Shown piece by piece: positions 1 to 5,747 of a stretch of 5,747 bases of DNA. The translations under genes and the position numbers were made by a program. Below the pieces are notes generated by a model, which did no database searches, was not told the DNA's origin, and was given only the letters and a program-made list of their open reading frames with translations. The DNA is from an uncultured Eubacteriales bacterium (lineage in GTDB: Bacteria; Bacillota; Clostridia; Oscillospirales; Ruminococcaceae). Each line of letters begins with the position of its first letter. Within the stretch, counting starts at the first letter, position 1. The DNA is taken from NCBI GenBank assembly GCA_902493155.1, contig CABUOE010000150.1, positions 1-5,747 on the forward strand, in the 5' to 3' direction.

Positions 1-3000
1 TCTGCCCGTTTTCGATGAGGCCGATCTGGGGATTTTTGACCTTGTCGGGAAGCCGCACCCGCACCTTACTGATGCGGTAATTTTCGCCGCCGCCGTCTAT
101 CGTAAAGGCGTAGCCCGCCTTGATTTCGTACCCTTCCGGCGCTTCCTCATCGGGAAGCGCCTCTGTGACCTCCACTGAGGCTTCCGGCCCGAAGGACCCC
201 TCCACCAGCAGCAAAGGCGGGTCGCCCGCCGAGGCGATAGTGGTTTCGGCGTTTTCGTAAACCGCCTTTACCACCGTGCTGCGCCGGATGTTTTCCCGCT
301 CAAAATCCTCCCACTGGCCGGTCTGGCCGTCCTTTTGGGGGACGGGGGGAATTTCCTCCTCCGCCACCGCTCCCTCGTAGGGCACTTCCAGCGTTTTCAC
401 CGTTTCCTCCCCGTTTTGGAAGGTGACAGTGAACCGAAACCGGGTCAGCTCCTCCGATTTGAGCTTTAGGGTTTCGCCCACCCATTTGGCGTCATTATGG
501 ACCACGGCCACGAGCTGGGGCAGAGAAAGGGTGCCCGCCGCGTACCAGCTGTCGGCCCCGAATCCCGCCATCCCGGCGGGCAGGCTCCTCTGGGAGGCCA
601 TTTCCGCCGCAGGCAGGGGATCGGCCTTCCCGGCGTAATTGATGCCGTCCACGCCGCAGAGCTCTTCTTCAATAAAGTAGTTGTTCAACAGCTCCCCGTC
701 AGCAACCCCCGCGATGGCCCCGATGCTCTCGCCGTCGGATTCCACCCGCACCATGGTGTAGCAAAAGCTCACGTCGGCGCCGCTTCCGGCAATACCGCCG
801 GCAAAATTCTCGGCTTCCAGGTCGCAGAGGGAAAAACAGCGTGTAATTTCAGCGGAGGACAGTCCGGCGATACCGCCGGCATACCCCTCTTTGGCGGAAA
901 TTTCCCCCGACGTAAAGCAGTCCTTGACGACGCCCCGCTTCTGCTGCCCGGCAATCCCGCCCGCGTAGTAGGAGGAAGCCTTCACCGCCCCCACACTGTA
1001 ACAGGCCCTGATCGCCGCGTTGACGCCTACAGTGGGACTTAACGAAAAATCCCCGTCGAATTCCACGTCGGCCTCCGGGTCGGCGCTCATCTCAAAGGAC
1101 ATATTGCCCGCGATACCCCCGGCGTTCAGAGCGGCGGAAACCTCCCCTTCGTTGAAGCTGTACTCGATGAGGCACCGTCCGTCGTTTTCCCGTACCTCGG
1201 CCTCGTCGGGCAGGACGTTTTCGTCCCGTTTGTTTTTCGCCCGTTCCATGGTGAGAAAGGCGTCCAGCCGCCCCGCGTCGAAGCCCCCGAAGGTAGCCGC
1301 CGCGGGAACCGCCATGAGCGGCTCGCCCAGGGAGAAAGCCATCCCTTCCACCGAAGGGGTTTCCTCTGATGAAGAAGGTACTTCGCCGTTTTCCGCCGGA
1401 ACAGAGCTCCCGGCCTCCCCGGAAGCGCCCGCTTCACCTTCCGGCGGCGCTTCCTCGTTCCCTAAACCGCTTTCCGGCTCCGGGATAGGCGGCTCTTGCC
1501 CGTTTGGAAGGTCGGGAAGCCCCGGCACCTCCGGCAGCCGGTCTTTCACCCACTGGATGACGTCCTCGATGGTCTCCCGGATGTTCTGAAGCTCGTCAAA
1601 AATCCCGTCCAGGCGGGCGATCAGGTTCTGGAGCCGGTCGAGAATGTCGGAGATGTCGGTGACGGCCGAGATGATTTTTTCGACCAGCTGGGCGTCCTCC
1701 ATCTTGCCGACGGCGTCCTCGATGGAATCCATGATCCGGTCAGCCCGCCTGAGCAGCGCCCGCACCTCGTCCCGGATTTCATACACGTCCCGGAAAAGGG
1801 AATCGAGCCGTTTTAAAAGCTGCTTTTTCAGGAGCTTCACTTCGTCGGTCGCGTCGTCGATGGTATTGTTTACCTTGTCGGTCAGGTCGGTGATTTCGTC
1901 CAGGGCGGTGTCCAGCGCGTCGCTGATTTCGCCTCCCACCTTGTTGACCTGGGTGTCGATGCTCTCCAAGGTGCTCATAAGCTGATCCCGCGCCGCCGGG
2001 TAGTCTTTGATGAGGGGGTCGATGATGCCCTCGTTTAACTTGTCAATTTCGTCGTCGATTTTTGTAAGGCTCTCCATGAGCTTATCGGCCACCGGGCCGA
2101 TCTTGCCCTTTAACTCGCCTACAATGCCCATCATCTCGTCGATTTGCTGCTTCATCTGCTGGATGGCGTCCTCCCCGAACACCACGCTGACGTTTGGTTC
2201 GAACTGCCCGGCGATGCCGCCCACATCCTTGCGGCCCTCAATCGCGCCGTAGTTGCGGCATTCCGAGATGTATCCGCTCTGCCGCCCGGCGATACCGCCC
2301 ACGTTGTAGCCGGTGCTTTGATAGCCCACGTCGCCGGTGTTGAGGCAGTCGAGAAGCGTCCCTGTGGAGCTTCCCGCGATGCCGCCCAAATCGGATGCGA
2401 CATCGTTGGGCTCGGGGTTAATGAGCCCGGCGTTTGAGCAGGATTTAATGACACCGCTGTTCGTTCCCGCGATGCCGCCCACCTTTTTGCCGCCGGAAAT
2501 CACCGCTTTGTTGACGGTATTCCGGACAGTGCCCAGGTTTTGCCCCACGACGCCGCCCACCTTGTCCACGCCGTCCACCGTCCCCGTGACGGTGCAGTTT
2601 TCGATAAGACCCCGGTTTGTCCCGGCGATGCCTCCCAGGTTGACGCCAGTGTCGTTTTTGAGGGCGATGTCCACGGTCAGGTTCTTCACGACGCCCTCTT
2701 CCTTAATAAAGCGAAACAGCCCCGCGTTATCCTGAGAAGTCTCGATGGATACCCCCTTGATGACGTGGCCCTGCCCGTCGAAAACGCCGCCGAACACCGC
2801 CGCGGCCTTCTGGTTTTTGACGCCGCTTAAGTCGATGTCCTCGGTGAGAAGAACGGTTTTCCCGTCGGCGTAGCCGTCGCTTTTGCAGTTGGCGGCGAAT
2901 GTTACCCACTCGTCGGCGGAACCGATGGAAACGGTCAGGGAATCGGCGTACACCCCTCCCGCCGCCGGCAAAACGCAGCCGAATCCGATCACTGAGGCGA

Positions 3001-3058
3001 CCAAAAACGCCGAAGCCTGCTTTAAGAGCCTCTTATGTCCTTGCAGACGCTTTTTCAT
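1..3058 (-). CDS. Large secreted GLUG-repeat surface protein with internal coiled coil, 3' end outside window
   Basis: An open frame of 1019 codons with no stop, running off the left edge. In order: signal peptide (1-38, likely cut VYA|DS); GLUG N-terminal cap (about 39-137, with LTEDIDLSG, FGGVFDGQGHVIKGVSI and GLFRFIKEEGVVKNLTV); GLUG repeats with GG[IV][AV]G cores starting at 142, 168, 194, 225, 254 and 280; a coiled coil (about 296-505); a Pro/Glu/Ser linker (509-572); a less defined stretch (573-629); further GLUG cores at 647, 700, 728, 754 and 780; a C-cap (about 790-850); a Listeria/Bacteroides-type repeat (about 874-935); and a further beta-rich module from about 945. GLUG proteins form extracellular right-handed beta-helices, usually adhesive or scaffold-like; no catalytic residues are seen. 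The anchor (sortase signal, SLH or membrane helix), if any, lies beyond the window. FGC at 26-28 is not a good lipobox. Coupling to the MMPL gene suggests a joint envelope function. The start is set by AAGGAGG and the TAATG overlap. Confidence 0.88.
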   Translation of the reverse strand, partial: MKKRLQGHKRLLKQASAFLVASVIGFGCVLPAAGGVYADSLTVSIGSADEWVTFAANCKSDGYADGKTVLLTEDIDLSGVKNQKAAAVFGGVFDGQGHVIKGVSIETSQDNAGLFRFIKEEGVVKNLTVDIALKNDTGVNLGGIAGTNRGLIENCTVTGTVDGVDKVGGVVGQNLGTVRNTVNKAVISGGKKVGGIAGTNSGVIKSCSNAGLINPEPNDVASDLGGIAGSSTGTLLDCLNTGDVGYQSTGYNVGGIAGRQSGYISECRNYGAIEGRKDVGGIAGQFEPNVSVVFGEDAIQQMKQQIDEMMGIVGELKGKIGPVADKLMESLTKIDDEIDKLNEGIIDPLIKDYPAARDQLMSTLESIDTQVNKVGGEISDALDTALDEITDLTDKVNNTIDDATDEVKLLKKQLLKRLDSLFRDVYEIRDEVRALLRRADRIMDSIEDAVGKMEDAQLVEKIISAVTDISDILDRLQNLIARLDGIFDELQNIRETIEDVIQWVKDRLPEVPGLPDLPNGQEPPIPEPESGLGNEEAPPEGEAGASGEAGSSVPAENGEVPSSSEETPSVEGMAFSLGEPLMAVPAAATFGGFDAGRLDAFLTMERAKNKRDENVLPDEAEVRENDGRCLIEYSFNEGEVSAALNAGGIAGNMSFEMSADPEADVEFDGDFSLSPTVGVNAAIRACYSVGAVKASSYYAGGIAGQQKRGVVKDCFTSGEISAKEGYAGGIAGLSSAEITRCFSLCDLEAENFAGGIAGSGADVSFCYTMVRVESDGESIGAIAGVADGELLNNYFIEEELCGVDGINYAGKADPLPAAEMASQRSLPAGMAGFGADSWYAAGTLSLPQLVAVVHNDAKWVGETLKLKSEELTRFRFTVTFQNGEETVKTLEVPYEGAVAEEEIPPVPQKDGQTGQWEDFERENIRRSTVVKAVYENAETTIASAGDPPLLLVEGSFGPEASVEVTEALPDEEAPEGYEIKAGYAFTIDGGGENYRISKVRVRLPDKVKNPQIGLIENGQ
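254..439 (-). repeat. Single Listeria/Bacteroides-type (InlB B-like) repeat in the GLUG protein (residues about 874-935)
   Basis: The segment FRFTVTFQNGEETVKTLEVPYEGAV, then IPPVPQKDGQTGQWEDF and STVVKAVYE, follows the scheme 'VTF.nG....t..V.yG..a..P..P...G....W......I...TvV.AvYe' of the Listeria-Bacteroides repeat (InlB B-repeat, beta-grasp-like). These modules act as spacers or weak binding units in extracellular proteins. One copy is visible. It is followed by a different beta-rich segment (about 945-1019, with EGYEIKAGYAFTI and SKVRVRLPDKV) that continues past the window edge and that I cannot name. Confidence 0.7.
686..1141 (-). repeat. Second GLUG repeat block (protein residues about 640-791)
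   Basis: Cores GGIAG begin at residues 647, 700, 728 and 754, and a variant GAIAG at 780. Spacings are 53, 28, 26 and 26, so the first interval equals about two repeats and holds a degenerate unit (SFEMSADPEADVEFDGDFSL). Second halves include RACYSVGAV, KDCFTSGEI and TRCFSLCDL, with Cys at 686, 714, 741 and 766 continuing the column seen in the first block. A C-cap follows, with GFGADSWYAAGTLSLPQL around 832-849, the usual ending of such domains. Confidence 0.85.
1343..1534 (-). other. Pro/Glu/Ser-rich low-complexity linker of the GLUG protein (residues 509-572)
   Basis: Residues 509-572 start with a PEVPGLPDLP segment, pass through EPPIPEPESG and continue as a mix of Glu, Ala, Gly, Ser and Pro (EEAPPEGEAG, SSSEETPSVEG). 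There is no predicted secondary structure, and the net charge is strongly acidic. It joins the coiled coil to the returning GLUG block and probably acts as an extended flexible spacer, as is common in wall-associated proteins. Confidence 0.75.
1544..2173 (-). other. Coiled-coil arm inserted in the GLUG protein (residues about 296-505)
   Basis: About 210 residues almost free of Gly and Pro after a few early breaks (P322, P348, P354), rich in Asp, Glu, Leu and Ile with amphipathic spacing, for example IDDEIDKLNE, LTDKVNNTIDDATDEV, IMDSIEDAVGKMEDA and ILDRLQNLIARLDGIFDEL. This is typical of a long helical hairpin or coiled coil. It begins soon after GGIAGQ and ends at WVKDRLPEVPG, where the proline-rich linker starts. 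A role as an arm that reaches the neighbouring MMPL loops or self-associates is an inference only. Confidence 0.8.
2201..2647 (-). repeat. First GLUG repeat block (protein residues about 138-286)
   Basis: Six cores of the form GG[IV][AV]G begin at residues 142, 168, 194, 225, 254 and 280, a spacing of 26, 26, 31, 29 and 26 residues. Each is followed by a second half of the type 'xxGxIxxCxxxGxV', for example NRGLIENCTVTGTV and QSGYISECRNYGAI. A Cys lies exactly 13 residues after the core start in four of them (C155, C207, C238, C267). In the second repeat Thr181 stands in the equivalent place. The final unit, at 280, stops after GGIAGQ and is interrupted by the coiled coil. Confidence 0.88.
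2945..3058 (-). other. Sec signal peptide of the GLUG protein
   Basis: Residues 1-38 show a long basic n-region (MKKRLQGHKRLLK), a hydrophobic core (ASAFLVASVIGFGCVLP, residues 15-31) and a small-residue cleavage site after VYA, giving a mature N-terminus at DSLTV. C28 is preceded by GFG, with Gly at -3, which does not fit a lipobox, so type I processing is favoured over lipoprotein processing. Confidence 0.82.
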
Positions 3059-5568
3059 TATTCCGCCGCCTCCTTCTTTGCTTTATTTTTCCGCTGTTTC
3101 GGCTTTTTCTCCGGTTTTGGCTTTGAAGCGCCGCTATTGAGCGGCTGCTCATCTTCTTTGTCCGGCAAAGCCTCTTTTTTGCTCTCCACCGCGGCGTTCA
3201 AATCGCCCCGGATAACGCCCCTGACCTCCGCGTCCAGATAGCCGGAGACATACCCCTGCACCCGTCCGTCCAGGTTCATAGCGACATTGCTTTCCTGCCG
3301 GTAGTTTTTGAGACCTCCCACCGTAAAGGCGGTTTTCTCGATGATTACGTCGCCCAGCATGAGCAGCTGGGGCAAAACGATCATGACGAGCAGTATGGAA
3401 ATCAGCGTGCCCCGGCCCAATAGGGAACCGAAGGACGCGATCATCGGCTCTGTGAACATGCCGCCGATGAGAAAGCTCGCCGTGGTCAGGATGGAGCCCG
3501 ACGTAAAGATGGTGGGGAAGCACTGGCTGATGGTCTCGATGACCGCTTCGCTTAAGGGCATCTGCTTTTTCAGGAACATGTACCGGTTGGTGATGACGAT
3601 GGCGTAATCGATGGTAGCGCCCATCTGGATGGCGCTGACGATAAGGTAGGCTAAGAAAAAGACGTTGGTGCCGGTGACAACAGGGACTGAGAAATTAAGC
3701 CAGATGCTTCCTTCGATAGTCAGCACCAGCAGAATGGGCAGCCCGGTGGACTGGAAGGTAAAGAGCAGAATCGCCGCCACAAACAGCACGGTTAAAATGC
3801 TGATTTTTAAGTTATCCCCCTGGAAAGATTCGTGGAGATCGTAGCAGTTTGTGGAGTTGCCCACCAAAATGGGGTTCTCGTAAAAGCTCAGGGCGTCAGC
3901 CCTTACCCGGTCCAGTAGGGCGAACACTTCGTCGCCCTCCACCGGCCCGTCGATATTGAAAACAAGCCTAGAGTAATGCTCCCCCTGGAGCTGACCCTTG
4001 GCTTCGTTCAGCAAATCGCCCAGCTCGGCGATTTTGTCTCCGGCCTCGCCGTCCAAGCTGATGAGCCCCGACTCCTGCTGTTCGATGAGAAAGCTGAACA
4101 TGTCGATGACGGGGACCTTATACTGGTCCACGTCGCTCAAAGCGGCGTACTCCTCATGAAACAGCCCGTAGGCCTGGTAGAGGAGCCTTATGACCTCCAC
4201 CGGCATCTCGGAAAGCTCGGAAAACTGCCGGGGGGAGAGCTTCGACGTCAGGGTGTAGTCGTCGTTGATGGAGATGTTCGCAAGCCCCATGGCCGAGGCC
4301 ACCATATCCTCTTTTCCGACCAGCTCCAAAAGCTTCGCCTCTTTTTCGTAATCCCCCTGAGGCACTAAAATTGCCAGCATGTTGGCTCCGCCAAACACTT
4401 CGTTGATCTGCTCGGTGGCAATAGCGGTCTCGGTTTTCTTGCTGCTGTTTAAGGATTCCTCGGAAAAAACGTAGGGGCAGAAGTTTTGCAGCACAAAGCT
4501 CCCCACCAGCACTACCGCAAAAATGACCGGAATGACAAATCTCGTTTTCACCACCGCTTTGCCCCAGAACCTAAGCTTCGGCACCAGCGATTTGTGGCGG
4601 GTTTTGAGGATGGGCTTATTAAAGAGCATCACAAGCCCCGGCATCAGCAAAAATACCGACAACAGGCTGAACACAATGCCCTTTGAAAGGACGATACCCA
4701 TGTCGAAGCCGATTTTGAGCTGCATGAGCATCAGCGCCACCAACCCCGAAATGGTGGTCAAAGAGCTGGAGAAAATCTCCGGGATGGCCTTTGACAACGC
4801 CTCGATGGCCGCCTCTTCCGGGGGATTTGACTCCATTTCGTCCATGAACCGGTGGGAGTAGATGATGGCGTAGTCGATGGCCAGCGCAAGCTGGAGCACC
4901 ACGGCGATGGAGTTTGTGACGAAGGAGATCTCCCCGAACCAGTAGTTGGTGCCCATGTTCAGTATTGCCGCCGACCCGAACACCAGGAAAAAGACGGGAA
5001 GCTCCATATAGCTTCGGGAGGTGAACAGCAGTACCACCGCGATGACCACCACCGCTACAATGAGGATGAGGGCCATCTCCTTCTGGATCATGTTGGTGAG
5101 GGAGTTTCCGATTTCGGTTGCTATGTAGCTGTCGTAAGGCCCGACCACCTCACGCACCGCCTCCATGGCGGCCAGGTTATTGTCGGTTTCGCCGCTTTCC
5201 TTTAAAGTTACGGCGTACAACGCGGCAGAGTCCTTATAATGGTCCTCGGTATCATCGAACTCCACCATTTTGACCCCGTCAATGGCCTGAAACTCCTGGT
5301 TTATCTCTTCGGCCGTCTCGTAGGTGATGTTTTTTACCAGTACGTTGGCTGTCCCATAGGTAGTGAACTCTTCCTCCATAATGGTAAGCCCTCGACGGGT
5401 GTCGGTGTCTTCGGGGAGGTATTTGGTGATGTCATAGTTGACGGAAACTTTTGGGATGCAGATAACGCTGTAGATAATGCCGACGACAAATAGCAGGAGG
5501 AAGGCTTTCCGCTTCTGGACGATGAACCTTGCTACCTTGTACATGCCGCTTTTCTTTTCTTTGTGCAT
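3058..5568 (-). CDS. MMPL/RND-superfamily exporter, 12 membrane segments, with repeat-containing cytoplasmic tail
   Basis: A complete 836-residue polytopic membrane protein of the RND superfamily, MMPL branch (MmpL/YdfJ-like). Such proteins use proton-motive force to move lipids, lipid-linked or hydrophobic molecules to the outer leaflet or outside; the substrate here is unknown. The fold is a duplicated half of 1+5 helices. TM1 is about 21-39, followed by an extracytoplasmic loop to about 164; TM2-TM6 lie in 165-316. TM7 is about 343-362, followed by a second loop to about 587; TM8-TM12 lie in 588-738. The expected Asp-Tyr proton-relay pairs are in TM4 (D232-Y233, within AIDYAII) and TM10 (D654-Y655, within ATIDYAIV), matching the pattern known from mycobacterial MmpL3. 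Loop 1 starts with the typical NYDITKYLPEDTDTRRG segment. The tail (about 745-836) is unusual: a tetrapeptide repeat at 764-795, then a Lys-rich stretch at 816-832. The start is fixed by a good Shine-Dalgarno. The stop codon overlaps the next gene's start by one base, so the two products are probably made together. Confidence 0.93.
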   Translation of the reverse strand: MHKEKKSGMYKVARFIVQKRKAFLLLFVVGIIYSVICIPKVSVNYDITKYLPEDTDTRRGLTIMEEEFTTYGTANVLVKNITYETAEEINQEFQAIDGVKMVEFDDTEDHYKDSAALYAVTLKESGETDNNLAAMEAVREVVGPYDSYIATEIGNSLTNMIQKEMALILIVAVVVIAVVLLFTSRSYMELPVFFLVFGSAAILNMGTNYWFGEISFVTNSIAVVLQLALAIDYAIIYSHRFMDEMESNPPEEAAIEALSKAIPEIFSSSLTTISGLVALMLMQLKIGFDMGIVLSKGIVFSLLSVFLLMPGLVMLFNKPILKTRHKSLVPKLRFWGKAVVKTRFVIPVIFAVVLVGSFVLQNFCPYVFSEESLNSSKKTETAIATEQINEVFGGANMLAILVPQGDYEKEAKLLELVGKEDMVASAMGLANISINDDYTLTSKLSPRQFSELSEMPVEVIRLLYQAYGLFHEEYAALSDVDQYKVPVIDMFSFLIEQQESGLISLDGEAGDKIAELGDLLNEAKGQLQGEHYSRLVFNIDGPVEGDEVFALLDRVRADALSFYENPILVGNSTNCYDLHESFQGDNLKISILTVLFVAAILLFTFQSTGLPILLVLTIEGSIWLNFSVPVVTGTNVFFLAYLIVSAIQMGATIDYAIVITNRYMFLKKQMPLSEAVIETISQCFPTIFTSGSILTTASFLIGGMFTEPMIASFGSLLGRGTLISILLVMIVLPQLLMLGDVIIEKTAFTVGGLKNYRQESNVAMNLDGRVQGYVSGYLDAEVRGVIRGDLNAAVESKKEALPDKEDEQPLNSGASKPKPEKKPKQRKNKAKKEAAE
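3069..3075 (-). promoter_or_regulatory. Ribosome binding site of the secreted GLUG protein, inside the end of the MMPL gene
   Basis: The minus strand reads AAGGAGG ten bases before the ATG at 3058-3056. It lies within the last codons of the MMPL gene (the KKEAAE end). With the TAATG stop/start overlap this is a classic translational-coupling arrangement and fixes the start of the downstream gene. Confidence 0.8.
3184..3279 (-). repeat. Tetrapeptide repeat [G/A]-x-[V/I/L]-x in the MMPL C-terminal tail
   Basis: Residues 764-795 of the MMPL protein divide cleanly into eight consecutive four-residue units: MNLD, GRVQ, GYVS, GYLD, AEVR, GVIR, GDLN, AAVE. Position 1 is Gly or Ala (Met in the first unit) and position 3 is always V, I or L. 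The segment follows TM12, so it should lie in the cytoplasm. Regular Gly/aliphatic alternation suggests stacked short beta-turns or a membrane-peripheral strand rather than a helix. The repeat is at protein level and the DNA of the units is not closely conserved, which argues for selection on the protein pattern instead of a recent slippage event. Confidence 0.75.
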
Positions 5569-5574
5569 ATGCCT

Positions 5575-5580
5575 CTCCTT
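5575..5580 (-). promoter_or_regulatory. Ribosome binding site of the MMPL gene
   Basis: On the minus strand the sequence reads AAGGAG, six bases before the ATG at 5568. This supports the first Met rather than the in-frame Met at residue 9. It sits in the 33-bp gap (5569-5601) after the regulator's stop codon, which is the only non-coding stretch of the window. No promoter elements or terminator hairpin were recognised in that gap, in keeping with co-transcription. Confidence 0.8.
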
Positions 5581-5601
5581 TCTGTCAGAATACCCGAATC
5601 G

Positions 5602-5747
5602 TCAGCAGGGCTTCCTGCCGGCAAGCTGCATCAGCTCATCCACCCGCGCCATGAGGCTGCGGATGCGGACAAGGGTGCTTTTTTGCGGGTTCAGGTAATA
5701 GAAATTCATGGTGCCGATACGCCTGACGCTGACGATTCCCGCATCCT
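5602..5747 (-). CDS. C-terminal fragment of a winged-helix (ArsR-like) transcriptional regulator, 5' end outside window
   Basis: The last 47 codons and a TGA stop are visible; the gene runs off the right edge. The fragment begins with the string DAGIVSVRRIGTMNFYYLNP, which matches the end of the recognition helix plus the beta-hairpin wing of ArsR/SmtB-type winged helix-turn-helix proteins (typically 'L..AGLV..RREG....YYL'). It then continues into an amphipathic C-terminal helix (about residues 23-43 of the fragment, STLVRIRSLMARVDELMQL) of the kind used for dimerisation. The protein would bind operator DNA in the cytoplasm. No metal ligand set can be assigned: the one Cys visible is the final residue, and the N-terminal helices are missing. 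It lies 33 bp upstream of the MMPL gene on the same strand, so it is probably the first gene of that operon and its likely regulator, by inference from position. A PadR- or MarR-type winged helix is a less likely alternative. Confidence 0.72.
   Translation of the reverse strand, partial: DAGIVSVRRIGTMNFYYLNPQKSTLVRIRSLMARVDELMQLAGRKPC

Noticed and set aside
497..1589. Two long plus-strand open frames (497-1042 and 1020-1589) opposite the secreted protein
   Set aside because: They lie antisense to a frame that has a signal peptide, domain motifs and a good ribosome binding site. Their products are Pro/Ser/Gly/Arg-rich with no recognisable domain, as expected for shadows in GC-rich DNA.
2201..2647. 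Recurring short DNA strings such as gcgatgccgccca as a direct-repeat or CRISPR-like array
   Set aside because: They are the reverse complement of codons for the protein motif GGIAG. Spacing varies between 78 and 93 bases, the intervening sequence is coding, and the repeats are not identical.
2972..2983. C28 in the signal peptide as a lipoprotein attachment site
   Set aside because: The preceding residues are GFG with Gly at -3 instead of Leu/Val/Ile, and a good type I cleavage site (VYA|DS) follows.
3976..5493. Plus-strand open frames opposite the MMPL gene
   Set aside because: They are complements of membrane-protein codons, rich in His/Gln or Val/Asp, with no family resemblance and no convincing ribosome binding site.
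5569..5601. A separate promoter for the MMPL gene in the intergenic gap
   Set aside because: The gap is 33 bp, is partly filled by the ribosome binding site, and shows no recognisable -35/-10 pair.
5605..5618. Inverted repeat GCAGG-GCTT-CCTGC near the end of the regulator gene as a terminator or operator
   Set aside because: The stem is only five base pairs, no run of T follows, and it lies in the coding end of the regulator; chance is likely in DNA of this composition.

Overview
The window reads as one minus-strand operon fragment from a low-GC-phylum (Firmicutes-type) bacterium with fairly GC-rich DNA, probably a clostridial (Oscillospiraceae/Lachnospirales-like) gut anaerobe. The reasons are strong AAGGAG(G) ribosome binding sites, a Gram-positive-style signal peptide, GLUG-repeat and Listeria/Bacteroides-type surface modules, and an MmpL-like exporter with no outer-membrane partner in view. 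The taxonomic call is an inference from style, not from a marker gene.

Layout in the direction of transcription (right to left): (1) 5747-5602, the last 47 codons of a winged-helix regulator that looks ArsR-like; its start lies outside the window. (2) After a 33-bp gap holding a good Shine-Dalgarno, 5568-3058 encodes a complete 836-residue MMPL/RND-superfamily membrane protein. It has 12 predicted membrane segments, two large extracytoplasmic loops, Asp-Tyr pairs in TM4 and TM10, and an unusual cytoplasmic tail made of a tetrapeptide repeat followed by a Lys-rich stretch. (3) Overlapping its stop codon by one base (TAATG), a very large secreted protein starts at 3058 and stays open for 1019 codons to the left window edge. 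It carries a signal peptide, a GLUG beta-helix, a roughly 210-residue coiled coil, an acidic Pro/Glu/Ser linker, a second GLUG block, a Listeria/Bacteroides-type repeat and the start of a further beta-rich module.

The most interesting point is the architecture of the secreted protein. The coiled coil and linker interrupt the GLUG array inside one repeat, so the two GLUG blocks read as one beta-helix with a ~340-residue extruded arm. With translational coupling to the MMPL exporter and a possible transcriptional regulator just upstream, this suggests a dedicated cell-envelope system: regulator, RND-type transporter and a large extracellular partner. The substrate and function are not visible from the sequence.

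There are no tRNA, rRNA, CRISPR or insertion-sequence features and no convincing terminator. Coding density is essentially complete, and the only non-coding stretch is 5569-5601.
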